A stretch of DNA of 64,000 nucleotides, taken from positions 26,348,380 to 26,412,379 of the forward strand of contig NC_135551.1 of the NCBI RefSeq assembly GCF_964340395.1, read 5' to 3'. A program made the position numbers and the translations under genes. The DNA is from Glandiceps talaboti (Eukaryota; Hemichordata; Enteropneusta; Spengelidae). The notes beneath the pieces are model-generated. The model searched no databases and was not told the origin of the DNA. It worked only from the letters and a program-made list of their open reading frames with translations. Of this stretch, positions 1-30,597 are shown in pieces (position 1 is the stretch's first letter; each line of letters begins with the position of its first letter).

Positions 1-18
1 ACATTAACTTATACCTAC

Positions 19-16298
<16,280 letters not shown>

Positions 16299-19200
16299 TC
16301 TGCTTCAAAGATGAAAACTTTCAAATATATGGGTGCATTGGTGAGATCATGATATCGGCATATATGAATGTCGTGTATATCCCTTTCAGGTTATAACACT
16401 TAGAAAAATCGCATGGATTGACTTAGCATGATGAGGAACACCATTTTGACAGTTACTGAAAGCTTACTGCTGAGAACCAACTCACCCTCTGTCTGCATTG
16501 CGTAAGACCAGCTAACTCATATCAGTATAATTGACAGTGTGATGACGTAGTACGATTGATGCAAATTAAACAGTGTGATATGCATAATTTAGCAAAAAAA
16601 GAGGCATCAAATGTAGCACCATAAATTGAACGAACACACACATTTAAACGTCGCTGTTTTTCATTCGCTGTTCTCTGACATAGTTCGACAAATAAGCTGT
16701 CTTCAGTGTAACACTCAACGAAATGGCATTTCCTGTGTGATAACTCATTTACCATTCACAGCCCTTGTTCCATGATGAATACTCGAGGGGCTGCAGCTTG
16801 GAAAGGTAACAGCCGCTAGAGAAGTCTGAACAGCGCCAATACATATTCTAGCTATAATTGGTACCATTTTTGTAGATTCCATATATTAAAGTAAAATAGT
16901 ATTCTCGACGTACGTACTAAGCCTAAAAGGATTCTAATGAATTAAACACCATCCCTATTCATAACGACCGTGTTAGCCTCATTTGTTTCTTCTCATTCTG
17001 AATATACACCTATGAAAAGTCGAAGATACAAAGAGCGCCAATAAATTGCTTCTCCTTGTCTCCAAGGTACTTGTCTTCCCATATTAAAAACAATTTAAAA
17101 CATACAGCGGAAATTTAGGTCGCTGTGGTACAGCTCAGAACGGAAATTACAGTCGGTGAAATATGAAAAGGTATCGTACGTACCAAAGATACACAGAAAA
17201 ATCATGACGCTATTCAGAGTAAGAAATTTTGGAGAGAAAAAGAAGAAACTGGTTACATCCTTGTGAATTTGTTAACATATTAGATGAACACTAAATGAAT
17301 GAACAATACAGTACTAATGCAATCAAACACGTCACAATGGCTCCTGATTAGGGTGATATTCTATTCAATAGGGTAAATTGCATGATTATGATTCACTAAG
17401 CAAAAGAATCATTAAATATAACTAGATATGTATTATTAAAAGCAATCAGTTCGTTAACTTCATTCATTTGAAAAGATGGACGAATTCACGATAATGCGAA
17501 CAAACATTCTATACTCTAATCAATATCTCATTTAATCACAAAGATGACATTTTATATTGTTTCTTATTAGACCTTAAGTATTGATCACATTCAGACATTC
17601 ATATAAAATAAAAGTATGAATATTGATTTTGATGTCATGTTTTAATGTCATTAGGTTTATATAGAGACATTGTGATTCGTATTATAATGAAATGACACCA
17701 TTTGATGCCTCGGTTTAATTTAGCGATCAATTGACATGCAGTGCTTTTTATCTACAACGTGGACAGGATACAATAAGGATGATTATGAATAGATTACTTC
17801 AACCGTGTCATGAAATGTTTGATCCTTTTTTCTTCTTCCATTTTCTGAACTAATTGATCTAGTAATTTCGGAAAATGGCAATTCATACCTACGTGAAAGA
17901 GAGTGTAGAGAAAATAAAGTTAATGTCACCTTAGGTTATTTACAGTGATGGTCATCTGGTGTGTGTACGTGTAGGCGTGGGGGTGGCGGTAGGCTGGCTG
18001 CTGTTTTACTGTAACCTTTCTAAAACAAGTCATGATCATATTTCTTCCCAGTGATCTTATCAAGTCTCTCCTTTACTAAGCCCCCTATTTATTTATACTG
18101 ACATCCAACAGGCATTCAAAAATCTCGTGTAACTCATACCATATTCATCATTGGTAATTGGTTCATCATACTAACGGCAACTTTGGACATCTTTGATCTT
18201 GCAGGAAATCTTAATTAATTGGATAGAAGGAGAGGAGTGCAATCAAAAGTAATTATAATAAATGGAAAAGATCCATCCCATCCAAGTTCTACTTTACAAA
18301 ACTGTGACATTAAATGAACCTTGCCTACATGATATATGATGTCGTTGCATGAATTTAATAGATATGTTTCATTTTAGCACGAAGGATCAAAGTTGTCATT
18401 ATTCAGGTTTCCTCAAAATATCAAAGTGGGCACAAGCCGAGTTTATACGGAATGCTGTAATCTTTGCTGCATATTTAAAAGGTACTCACAGTATTCTACT
18501 ACTGAAGCATACTCAACCATCACCTGCAATTGACTGAACTCAAACCAGGTATTAAGATATACCTTATCAAAATATCCGATGACGTAATTTATTATAGGCA
18601 TAAAACGTCTTGCAAATTCTTACTATGCAACCAACTGTTACAACACTGCCAGAAGTCAATATTAATGTCATAGAAGGCATGGATAGACATTAACAATATA
18701 CTAGTCTAAGAATAGTTTATGGTTGTTTTGTTTAAGTATTTTCACGTGGGTGAAAAGTTTACAAACTCAGCTTGTGCCACTTTAATCATAATATCAAACC
18801 AAAGATCGGCATTTCAATCTGCTGTAAATGATAGTCTAGTTATGATGTTGGCAATAAACACTATTATCAAAGCAGGGTTCAAGTATTAATGGCTTAGATA
18901 TCTACACCGGTCATTTTACATTGATCCTCGTACCAAGAAGAAGTGGTTTACTTAAAACCTAAACGTTGTCACAGTGTTGGAATTCTTGCATACAATGTAA
19001 GTAAGTGCTGTAATCTTTGCTGCATATTTAGTAACTTTATAACTTTGCATTCACTCATTACACATTTGTCACAAAGTTCACAATTATTTGAAGATAAAGA
19101 CATGCACAAGAAAAGTCACGTGATAGGTTTACAAAATGCCATGCTTGGAAGCTATGTCCTCGCCCCTTGTTGAATTGATTTTTATGGCAAATTCTGCTCC

Positions 19201-21320
19201 TATCTATGGACGGAATAAACTCGCTGGAAATCGTTGCGATGACAACAATAATCAAAATGTTGTGTTTCTAGTAAGTGTCTGCGGACTTTCAATACTTTGA
19301 CAAACTGAGATGGATTGCAACGTTCTATCCTGTTTGATCTTTCTTGCTTTCTTTTTGTGAAATCTATATTCGTCTCATTTCGTGGAGTTTATGTGGAACA
19401 GACAGCACTGTCATTTGTCTCCGCCAAATATCAATTCAAAAGAACATCGTCGTCAAACATTGAACATTAAATACAAACTTTCCAGACAATTCTTGTCTTT
19501 AATAAGGTAATTACAACCACTATATATATTTGAAATCTATTTGCAAACTACAAGATAAAATCTTAAGGTCCTCTCATTAAAAATCGAACCTACTTCTATC
19601 AAAACTTAAAAACCTTTATAAAGATTTACGAGATACCATCCGCATCAGTTTTACATAGATGCTGAATGTCAAAACTTCATGATACATGAAATAAGGGTAA
19701 CAATGACCTCGTTTCCATGACAACCATTTACATTCTTTGACGAAAATGTGTGACAAACAAAGTTTGTGAAATAAAAGTGATTTGTGCTCTGAGGCAATGC
19801 TTACACGGAATTATAATCTTCATAAGTTTGGAGGGAGAGAAAATACAATCACCGCGTGAACCCGGTACCGACTTAATTACTTTTCAACCTCGTCCGTTTG
19901 TAAAACGTACTTTATTCAACTTCATATTCAGGGCTTGGTGACATTTCTCTGTCGAGTTGCTTTGCCTAAGGTGTGACCATTTCTATAATAGGAAACAGCT
20001 ACGCAAATTGAAATTTAAAGAATGTCATCTTGAATTGCTAACATATTAAGTTACGATTTTCTCCCCGTCTCCCCTCCATTTATAATTTATCTTCTTGCAG
20101 TATATTTCGTTTTCTGTTTAAATTGTTCGCTCCCCCATTTCCGTTTGTGTTTTGTTTTTTACATTTCACTTATTTTCTCAAAATTTCCCATTTTAGTTTT
20201 ATAAACCATGCTCTCTTATTCTCATATTTTTTTATCATTACTACCCATATTCAATTCAGTTCTATATACCACCTAAGGAAGCTCACTACACGCCTTTAAA
20301 AGCTTGTGCTGGTTTCAGGCATCGTCAACATTTCACTCGATGTGAAAACACTACCATGGCCACTATTTGAATTTGAATATGAGTTGGTGAGCATAAGTGT
20401 ATTAATCAAATATCAAATTTAGTATAAAATCAATTACAAAATGAGCATGGTATTGATAAATTTTACAGTATGGTGTAAGCTGCCATATATTTCAAATTCT
20501 ACCTGGTCTCTTTAATCATACTATGCTAGCCATCTTAGTCAAATTTAGCTCGTCTTTCTCAAATTTTGAGGGAATTTACTGTCACGCACTTAAATGTTCC
20601 CTAACCAATGATAGACAATAATAATAATTTTCTTTTTCATTACATGAGAACATCTTGGTGAATTGGAGCAATTTTCAATAGTTCTTTTGATGGTAGTTTC
20701 ATTTCCCTCATTAACTGCACCTGCTCTGTTAGAAAGCGTTTGACATCCAAACCGAAGGATCCTGATTGGTTAACAGTGAATAGGTGCCGTAATGATACTT
20801 GATAAGGAAGCTTTGATGGTTTGTTTCAATAATTCAAATATGTTCACTAATTAATGATGTCGGCTTCACACTCTTTCTTTACAGCAAAGCTATCAAACGA
20901 AATGTAACACCATCACATGGACCCCAATCGTTTTCCAATTTTAAAATTCCGCAGGATCATCATTTCCAAACTATAATGTGTCAATAAATGACGATAACAC
21001 AGACGAAAACTTATAGAATTATCAGTTAACGTCTCTCTAAGGCAATTCCTTCTAATTTAAAAAAGCGTAAAACATGTTCCTAAATATAGTTTGGCATAAC
21101 CGCAGGAACAATTATAAAGATTATATTTCTTTTAATTAAGTAAAAACATTGATATTCAGTGTTTTTGTAGTTCTGCAGTATACATATCTAAATAGTTAGT
21201 AAAAAGACTCACTATAATTCTCCCGGCTTTTAACAAATTACAATATCGCTAACTACAGATACAATGGAAAAGGTTTTCTTTCCAGTTCTAGTGTTGTACA
21301 CCTATGAATTGGTGTTCATC

Positions 21321-21322
<2 letters not shown>

Positions 21323-21400
<78 letters not shown>
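21323..21400. repeat. (TA)n microsatellite
   Basis: About 39 uninterrupted TA units. Confidence 0.97.
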
Positions 21401-21401
<1 letters not shown>

Positions 21402-21505
21402 AACATATCAATTATCTCAGTCAGTTTTTATATGCTATCGTGAATGACTCTCCATTATGAGGTTGCAACAAAGACGTATTGCCATAGTAATTATTTAAAT
21501 ATTCT

Positions 21506-21763
21506 AAACGTTATTTTTCTCCTTCCTATCAACATACCTTCTATTAATATTTTGCAATTGTATTAACTGTACACACATGTGTGACCTCTGATAAAAAACA
21601 TTGTATGCATTCCGTTTAAGTAAAAAAGGATGCCAAACGTTATTTTTCTCCTTCCTATCAACATACCTTCTATTGATATTTTGCAATTGTATTAACTGTA
21701 CACACATGTGTGACCTCTGATAAAAAACATTGTATGCATTCCGTTTAAGTAAAAAAGGATGCC
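21506..21763. repeat. Direct tandem duplication of a 129-bp unit
   Basis: The unit beginning AAACGTTATTTTTCTCCTTC at 21506 repeats at 21635. The visible difference is TTAATATT against TTGATATT. The two copies keep a minus-strand frame open, which makes the reading frame look repeated, but this is a consequence of the duplication. Confidence 0.92.
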
Positions 21764-23083
21764 AAGAAGTCAAGGTAACTTCTAAAGTCTAGTAATGTTA
21801 CTTTCTGAGCCATTATGAACTGTATTCAAATCTAGAGCATTGAGTCAGTTAAGTTTACTTTGATATATGTATATACGGTTGAATTAAAATTACACGCTGA
21901 CATAGTGTGTGGTCTCCGCAATTATGACACTGGTAATCCAGCCTTCGTTTTATACTAGATAGATGCAAACTAAGTATGTTGTTCTTCGATGTGGTTGATT
22001 ACACAAGTGGGTGATAGCAGTTCCTCTGCTGTGCTATTCTAATCACCCTGTGATCAATATATTGTGAACATTGGAAGTCCCAAAACATGTACAGTACACT
22101 GCAAGTTAATGGATCTAGCTTTCAGAGAGGACTCCCGACTGAGACTATAATGAAACCAACGTCCATTCAATAGCTTATCACTGTTATCACTGTTGTACTC
22201 CGTGTCTATCTAAGAAAACCGAAGGCTCAACAACCACTTCGTTCTATCATTGAAAATCCAAGTATGTGCAGAGCAAGTTGTTTAATTCCCCTCTTATTGA
22301 ACATACCAGGAAATATGTCTGAGAACACGTAATATCGTTATCCCGACAAAGCCATATTTAGAGACGGAGACAGAGAGGCAGACAAAGAGTGGGGCGGAGA
22401 GATCGAGAGGGGGAGAGCTAGTGACACAAACAAACAGACAGACAGGGACAGAGTGGACAGACAGGAACAGAGAGTGACACACCGATAGTATAGACGGACG
22501 GACAAATACTAAGATATCTTTGACTTTGAGTTGGAATGACGTGTACATAGTAAACTTGTCATCGACCGGAAAGTGAGGTTGAGTGACGCTTGCCTTATAG
22601 GACAATTGATGTTTGAACTCAATAACGTAGTCTATCACACCTGGTGTATCTCACGGGAGTTGGCAAACAATGACGCCATATACATGTATAGGTTTAATAT
22701 AACACCAGTCACAAGGTAATCCCAACATGTTTAATCTCAGGAAAGTACTATTTCCTTATTACATTTCTGGATGAGATTGGATTTAAAAGACCCTGGGGGC
22801 AAATAAACGATTTGAAGAGTATGGGACAAATAATAGTCTTGGGTAACGATTTCAGCGAAAATGCTTCTGGAGAAATTGATACAGTACGTTTCCAAAATGT
22901 AATGGAAATTGTAATCTAAGAATAAAATACGTGAGGGGATATTAACCTCCCGAATTAATGTATGTCATGAGAAAAAGTGACTTCACATTGTTCATGGTCA
23001 TCGTTATTTTTATGGTTTACAAATTATGGGCTTTTGGACTCTAAGCGCCCCTATCTCCTCCCCTTCCCCTCTTATTTGTCCTC

Positions 23084-23152
<69 letters not shown>

Positions 23153-23172
23153 GTCTGTCTGTCTGTCTGTCT
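23084..23172. repeat. (GTCT)n microsatellite
   Basis: About 22 GTCT units with one GTGTCT interruption. Confidence 0.95.
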
Positions 23173-25342
23173 CGCTAGGCCTGTACCTATTACATATAAA
23201 CAAGAAGAGATAAAAATACATACAGTGTAGAAAATTCAGATGAAAGCAATAATGAAAGTACGAATTTAAGAGAGAACAAATCGAAGGGGATCGCCATAAT
23301 CAAATCCTGTTTGATGTTAATAAACCAAATATGCCACTAATTTAGATTGATCTCAAGAAAACACAACCACCATAGAATGTTGTAAGATAACCATGTAATC
23401 GATGTGTGCAAAACGTGACATGACTACTTGACTGAATAACATGACACAAACTGTAATTTCTAGCGTTAAAACGTACATAGAGAAATTGATGTTCTTTTGA
23501 CACGTTGAGGGCGCTCTTGTAGGGAGCGTCACAAGCACGTGGAACAAGTGAATAGTTTAGTTGTCATTGGGCGACTTCAGTGAAAGCGCTGCCAGCAAGA
23601 AGGAGTGACCATCAACGGTACGGTGATAAAACGTGATGGCAGCGTGATCAAACATAGTAAATAGCTTGTCAGTAGTATGGTTTGTTTGTGAAGCCATGAA
23701 TGTAAACAGAACTGTGTGAATTTGACATTTTCATTGTACTTCGTACCAACATGTGGGTAGATTACTTGTGTTGTGTACGTGACACTGTTAGCCGTAATGT
23801 GTATGTGTGTGACGTCAACGCGTACGTCTAATACTGTGCATTGAAAGTTGTATATAAATTCCTAGCCAGTGGATAGGTCACATTTTAAAAGCTATGAATC
23901 GATGTAACTGAAATATGGTTTCAATTTTGCATTTGATAGCAATTTTCTATTTTATAAAACATCTAAAAATCATCTTATCAACATAAGCACCCCTAACCCC
24001 ATTGTTATTTTTCTGATTTCTTTTTGAGGGTTTTAAAACAGATTTTCGGATACGCAACATATAATATTGGACCCTGCATTCTTCAGTCCCCTATTTGACA
24101 TTCACAGTTACACGTCAGTTTTTCGCAAGTTTGAATATGCATTTGCCGTACTTTTTCAGGGTATTCGTTTCCTTATGAGGGCGTGTGTAGCGATTCACAC
24201 AAGATCGACTTTTTCATCGATTTATCACTTGAAGACGTCCAACATGAATTATTAATCTCACGACATCAAAATCTTTCACAACTTCGATATAAATGGGTTA
24301 ATCTTTGGAAATGTCAAAATATGGGGTTTAATTCTGCGCTTAATTTACGTTGGCAAGACGTAATAAGAAAGTATCGATAGCTTATTATAGATTTTATTGG
24401 TACAGCTATCAATACTTCCTTATCTTATTCATGAGTATACTGTGTATTATTAATGCCTAAAATAATCCCCATGATAAGAAAACACCTGTATTTCCAACCT
24501 TTGATAAATGTGAATCGTAATCAAGTATTTTTACAGCAGAAATATCGAAGGGTCGCCGAAAGACTGTATATCATACACATTTTCTGTTCCCTAAGAACAA
24601 TTTAGAAAGATAGGAACATGCTTGCCACAGACCAGCCATTACCATTACAAATATAAACAACGTCATCCGACCCCAATTCACTAATACACAGACACGTACA
24701 CATTGTCCTTGGAACAAAGAAGGTGCGAGTATGCTTCCATGACCATGGTTCCCTGTGTTGACACTGATGCCTGCTTGTCGACAGGAATGTGATGTTGTTT
24801 GTATTTGTAATGACTTGTCTGTGGGAAGCCTGTTTCCTATCTATCTAAATTGTTCTTGGGAACATAAAATGTGTATGATAGCACAGCTGCAGTCTTTCAA
24901 TATTTCTTCAATAAATGCTTATCGCAATACTACAGAACCTTACCCGAAAAGATGGCATTTTGTTTGGAAGTGATTTAACTTACTACCATAGAGGGCGCTA
25001 TCGCCAATCCTGTGTGGTTTGATATGGTTTGATATACTGGACGGTGAATCGGTCGTCACTGGTTCTATTGCCTCGTAGAGATTTTATATTGTTTAGTACA
25101 TAGTTAATTGTAATTACTGTATTCACAATTAATGCCACATTTGGCTACATGTTCAACATAGGGATGTCTTTGTACGGGAATGTACGTTGAAAATAGAACG
25201 CCAATAATATGATGAACATGTTGAGTATTAGTGAGAATTTGTGCCGATTTCCGATGCAGTGAGGGCGACCCTTTTAGTATATACCTTGTTTAAGTACTCG
25301 ATACGAACATTGCAAATACAAAGTTTTACTGAAACCATTAAT

Positions 25343-25348
25343 TTTATT
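25343..25348 (-). promoter_or_regulatory. Candidate polyadenylation signal AATAAA of the BHMT-like gene
   Basis: AATAAA on the minus strand (TTTATT on plus), about 140 bases downstream of the stop codon at 25487. Confidence 0.45.
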
Positions 25349-25486
25349 GCCACATTCTACTATAATATTATACATCTTTATCATCATTGTTTTAAAAGCC
25401 CCTTGTGAATTTCTCAAATTGCCGTTTCAATGTTTGCAAATTTCCATTTTGATCAGCGAAGATGGAACAAAATAGTCGAAACTTTC

Positions 25487-28400
25487 TCAGGTTGAGCCAC
25501 TCTTCATTTTGTCAATGATGTCTCGTACGTGTTCTTTATTCTGTTTGTCGACAGCATCATCAGTACCAAAGACGCAGTGCTTCGACATCTCTGGACTAAA
25601 ACGGCTGGCAGGAGTTACACGACCAAGCTGCTCTGCTAGTGTACGTGTCAGACAAGCCTCGTTACCACAACATATACCAATGTACTGAATATCTAATTCT
25701 TTACATTTAACTCCAAACTCTGCTATGTCAGTTCTTGAACAGGAAGCAACTTCTAGGTTGGTTGGGAATAACCTTTCACCTGTAAAAATAGTGTGACAAC
25801 AAGTGTCAGTTGATGATAGCATCACCACAAAACCACACGTGACGCTCATTGATAAGACGTGATTTCATCAATATATATATATACCCCTTCCTCCCAGTAG
25901 TTATAATCTATCACACTTCAGAAAACATCCATGTTCCAGGCAGGAATATGGGTTAGCGATTCTCGTCGTATGATGTGCATAATGTGGTAGGAATACATTA
26001 GGAAAGGCTCCTTCGAGTCTATTTCCTTTGAAGTCTTAAAAGAAAGACATTTTATAAGAAGTAAAGTCAAAGCAAACAAAACGTAAACTATTTTTTCCTA
26101 TGGCCATGTTTTACATGTATGATACTTTTTACTGGTGTTAATAAATATTTATTTAGTATGCTTTTGATTTTAAAAAATACTATATAAATGATAGTTGAGT
26201 TGTATTTGATAAAACACCAGTATTAAATATACTTAACTGTACACTATTTTTCGTACTTCTGGCTTGGTGAAAAATGCTCCAAACCTTTACTGGAAACAGC
26301 CCAATCGTCCTAACTATATGAACGGCAAATTTACTTATTGTTGATAAGTAGCTTATAGGACTGTGTACAACGGATTGATGTCAGTATGTAAACAGTCAAG
26401 GGTCAGTCACAGATCTGAGGACTCATTGTTCAATAAATTGTAATTTTTGGATGTAGACAAGGATCGATCACTACGGTATGTCGAAAATAAAAATGAAATT
26501 TATCACACTATACGGTACGAAGTACAGCTACTATGGCCATAAGATTATTACGATTGAGATTTGAGATGGTGTGGGTGGGTGGGGGTGGGGCTTGCTGATA
26601 TTTTACTCACCATTCTTTGGGTCGGTTAAAGCCATGAAAGATGGTTCCTGTTCAGTTGTTCGGAATGGCAACGGTACTGCAGCTAGAGGCCCCTGATTTC
26701 GAAAGAAAACATAAGAGAGGTTGCGGAGATGAAATGGGAAAACTGTAATAGCACCATTGGCCAATCAGGCCGCTCAATATACAAAATATACATTGTCACA
26801 AGACAGCAGGCAACAAAAACTTTAGATAAAGCAGTGATCTTTATAGTTAACTTGTAGAGCAAGTATCTTTCATTTCAGGAGATATATGGAAACGTACCTT
26901 GTATGTTGTCCGAGCTTGTTCCAGAATTTTAACTGTGGTTTCTGGTCCACTACCACAGTTTAAGCCGACGACAGCAGCGCCCTCACTGTACAGCTTTTCA
27001 AACACCTCGGCATACGGTACTGAGTCAGGTGTACAGTATTTCCCGTCAATAATCTGCTGTGCTACGGGTGACAGCGTTATGACGGCCGGTAAACCTACAA
27101 GAAAGAAACCGATGATAAACCTTATTATCAACACAGTAAATTGAAGTACATTAGCATATACAGGTTGTAATCCAATGTGGACGTGCTAATATGCAAAGAG
27201 CTGCAAAGAGGAATTATTTTGAGTTCCAATGGTACCTTTTCTGGGATTTTTTATTGAATGACAGTGCTTCATGCAACTGTCTGGATAATAATGACTGTAT
27301 TAGTATTTACAATATGATCGATTTTTTACAATAGCGGTGAATCACGTTTATCAATGGATTGATACCACATTTCCCATAATGCAACATTCAAGATGGTGAA
27401 TTTGCAAATCCTTTAATGCGATAGTATGGGTACGTCTGTATGCTATAAGAAAGGGTATGTTGCTCCTTTCTTTTGTTGCAATTATCAATTTTAAAAAAAT
27501 GAAATTTATTAAGATAATTCGACAGAAGATAATTTGAAATGACACCCATTATGTCGAATGCATGGTAAAAATGTAACAAACAAAATTAAATTTTAGTATA
27601 AGATTTATCAATGTAAATCATAACCTAATCTCTAAGGTACGCTGTGACGGAGCGTCTTTATGCATCAGCCAACCCATTTCAGTGCGTGTTAGCTGATGAG
27701 CGTGGCATGACACAGGTAAACTGATTCTAGCCAAGCACTAGACAAGTGAACTTATTACTCTTTCTAAAAATTGGCTTACAAAGATTATAATGTCCCTTGG
27801 GAAATCGCACAAATTTAGTTTTTGAGAACATCATCCGTAGCTTGGGAGGACCGTTATGAAAGACAACACAATCATTGCATATGATGTTGTATGTGCATTT
27901 TCGTTCTCCCTGAATTTTCTTAGTATTTTTCATGGAATGATATTTCTTACCTTTCCCGGCTTCTTTGATTGCTTCCAGTGCTATCAATGCTTCTCCTAAG
28001 TGCGCAAACGTTTCTCCGACAATGTAGTCTGCTCCTGCTTCAACTGCCCACTCAATTTGTTCCTGCAGTATGCATTAATGAAATGGAACATTGAAATTGT
28101 CATATTATGAAATATAAAAGAGGGTCAATTATTTGATCACCATTTTCAATTTTGATATAGTTATTCTACAAATTGGTAGAGATGTACTCAGATTCTGAAT
28201 AGGTAATGATTCAGAAGAAATCCATAGGTTTATGTTAGAATAACTATGCCAACAGGGAACATACACCAGTAAAATATGTCCCATTACTAACATCCTATTG
28301 GCTTGTATTAAGCAATGGACCCAAATTCGCAGAATCAGCATGAAAAACAGTGAACATAACAAAAGAAAGTAAACAAGGTGCGGTGATGCACGACAAGACG

Positions 28401-28918
28401 AAATAAAACTAAGCGAAACGAACCGAAACGAAAAAAACCAGAATGAATCGAAACAGAGCAAAGCAAAAACATAAACGAAACTTAGAAAACAAAACATCAA
28501 ACTGTGAAAACAAGTTGAACGTATAGAAAAACAATCAATGATATTATCTTTGCAATCGTGCTCTCTCACAACCATACATTCGTTGTTGACATACCTTGAA
28601 CATATCTTTAATGGTTTGGTTCTTCTCAGCACTATTTGTTGGAGCGTAGATATTGGTGTTGCAGATGTTTCCCGCCATTAGAGTCCCAGTTTCGTCGGCA
28701 ACCTCACGTGCCATACGCAGTGCATCTTTGTTCATTTTAAGGATTTCATTCTCCCTGCCAATCAATCGCATCTTCTCGCGATGGGCGTAGTACTAAGTAC
28801 AAAGTAAATACAACATCAACCACAAGTTATTTAAGTAATATATGACCTTGATCTTAGCACTAAAAAAAGTAAAAACTACTAGACCACACTATTACCTCAT
28901 GCGCTCTATGTCTATGTC

Positions 28919-28968
<50 letters not shown>

Positions 28969-29512
28969 AGCCTGTCCCCCTCTCTCTCACTCATAGTAGA
29001 TAAGTTCTACATGTACAATACTCTTCATAGACAAATCTCTAACTTTATGACAGGTCTCTGCCGAACTACAAGACAAAAGTGTGGTTCCCTGACAGCGGGT
29101 GCGCATGCCATGGAAGATGAGGGCATATATTTAATGTGTTATTAGAGTACACGGTAAAACGTCTTATTTCAAAGTTGCACTCACCGTAAATGCCAACACA
29201 ACGTCACTTCCGGCATGTACAAACTCCTGATATGCAATCCTAACTAGTTCGGGATGGTCCAATATAACTTCAGGTACAAATGGACCAGCTTTCAGATAAC
29301 CTCTTCGCTCAAATAGAAAGATATATCCCTCCGCCACGACGATCCTGTCACCATCTTTTAACCTTTCAAGGAATCCTAAATGAAACGAATTATTCAAAAT
29401 GTTATTCATATTAGCAGCACATCTAACTTTCAAACTATTAAAAACGTACAAAAAACGAAGCCCAAACCTAAAATCAGAATCGTGCAACCTCACCTTTGAC
29501 CTTTGTGGACAT
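25487..29512 (-). CDS. BHMT-like: Betaine-homocysteine S-methyltransferase-like protein, 7 coding exons, 363 aa
   Basis: Minus-strand exons 29494-29512, 29185-29375, 28595-28792, 27951-28062, 26898-27094, 26611-26692 and 25487-25779 join in frame across GT-AG junctions to a 363-aa protein. It would move a methyl group from betaine or a similar donor to homocysteine, giving methionine, in the cytosol. The N-terminus [15 protein letters not shown] leads into the TIM-barrel. Typical family stretches are [39 protein letters not shown] and [17 protein letters not shown]. The zinc ligands are present: Cys220 in VGLNCGSGP and Cys303-Cys304 in [10 protein letters not shown]. It lacks the C-terminal extension of the ~406-aa vertebrate enzyme. 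The motif DGG near residue 26 of vertebrate BHMT reads AEGY here, as I recall for a shorter bacterial and invertebrate clade. Substrate specificity is therefore less certain than the fold. Confidence 0.92.
28916..28968. repeat. (GTCT)n microsatellite in intron 2 of the BHMT-like gene
   Basis: About 13 GTCT units between coding exons 2 and 3. Confidence 0.93.
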
Positions 29513-30508
29513 ACTGGACGACTGGTACTATTTTCTTCTTATCTCTTCCTAATAAGAGAAATTAAACATTCAATTATCAATTATTGTGTATTATTTTTTA
29601 ATTGATTTATGTTGTTTTGTTTTAAGGTCACAAATTTAAATGTCTCGGATTACATTCGGCCTTTTGCAAATCGTTTAGGCTATTAGCTAGCGGCTGATTG
29701 ACCGTGTTCGTCCAGCCAGCCATCAATCATATCTGTCAATGAAACCGTTGCTTGAAAAGTATCTGTTCCATGACCAATAATATACCGTCTTTTATTAATA
29801 GGCTACTAATGTAACACCAACGTGTACAATGATTAAATTGCAATCTATCGGAACAGAAATTGCCGTGGCGTGATATGATTGACAGTGTGAAAGTGATCTT
29901 GCTGTACTGAGCCGGGGCACTATTTTTCCCGATTCGAAACATGCTGGCCATTTGACATTTACCATAGAGTTAGCCTTTTCCTCGTGTATATCTTCTCTTT
30001 CGTGGTTTCTGCACATTAAGGTAGCGGTTATAACATGTCAAATTTATAATTTATATATCGTTTGAACATGTTGAACGAGTGTAGCAACGTGACGGCGGAT
30101 ATCAATGCAACGGAAACATGTGTATGGTACGAATACGGAGTCACTTGGAGTGTTCATTGGGGCGCGCCAAAATGTCTTGTTTGAGAAATCTGGTCAATAA
30201 GATCTATGATGTGACATTTGTGAAAACTATTGTTCAATTTTCTTTTTACTGCAATCTCTCTCGAAATTCCGGCGATGTAACACATGTAGTTCAACCTGGC
30301 ATGCACTTCTAGAAACTCTTGTCACCATGTTGATGATATCGATGCCCACTTTTACTAGTACGATACTATAATAGCACAATAGAGTTGCACTGAAGGAATA
30401 TTACTCTGGATGCCAACATCGTTTGTAACTGTGAGTGGAGGTGTAAATCGTAACGATGGCAAATAGGAACTAGACTAAAAGAATGTCAACAGCAATCAAT
30501 CCAGCAGC

Positions 30509-30597
30509 TGGGCGAATATTGGCAAACAATATACTATTCGCCCGGTGGCTGGGTAATAGCGGCAGAAAAGTGCCGAAAGTGCCGTTATTCGCCCAGT
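30509..30597. repeat. Imperfect inverted repeat with CTGGGCGAATA termini
   Basis: CTGGGCGAATA at 30509 pairs with TATTCGCCCAG at 30587. Internal copies (TATTCGCCCGG, CTGGGTAATAGCGG) make a complex of several short hairpins. It may be a decayed relative of the 142-bp foldbacks, but the sequences differ. Confidence 0.5.

Larger units (their letters stand above)
16299..25342. other. Intergenic stretch; no gene supported
   Basis: About 9 kb between the start of the NPR-like gene and the 3' end of the BHMT-like gene. The open frames are short, have no recognisable domain and could not be joined by plausible splice sites. It contains a (TA)n tract, a 129-bp tandem duplication and a (GTCT)n tract. 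The segment GCTGTAATCTTTGCTGCATA occurs twice, near 18454 and 19009. Confidence 0.5.

Noticed and set aside
24067-24380. Two overlapping plus-strand frames that look moderately coding-like
   Set aside because: No domain, no signal peptide, and no splice partner found nearby. Treated as chance.
28129-28632. 167-codon minus-strand frame overlapping the BHMT-like gene
   Set aside because: It covers intron 3 (28063-28594) and only the edge of exon 3, in a different frame. It is Phe/Ser/Leu-rich with no homology, and the spliced BHMT reading explains the locus.
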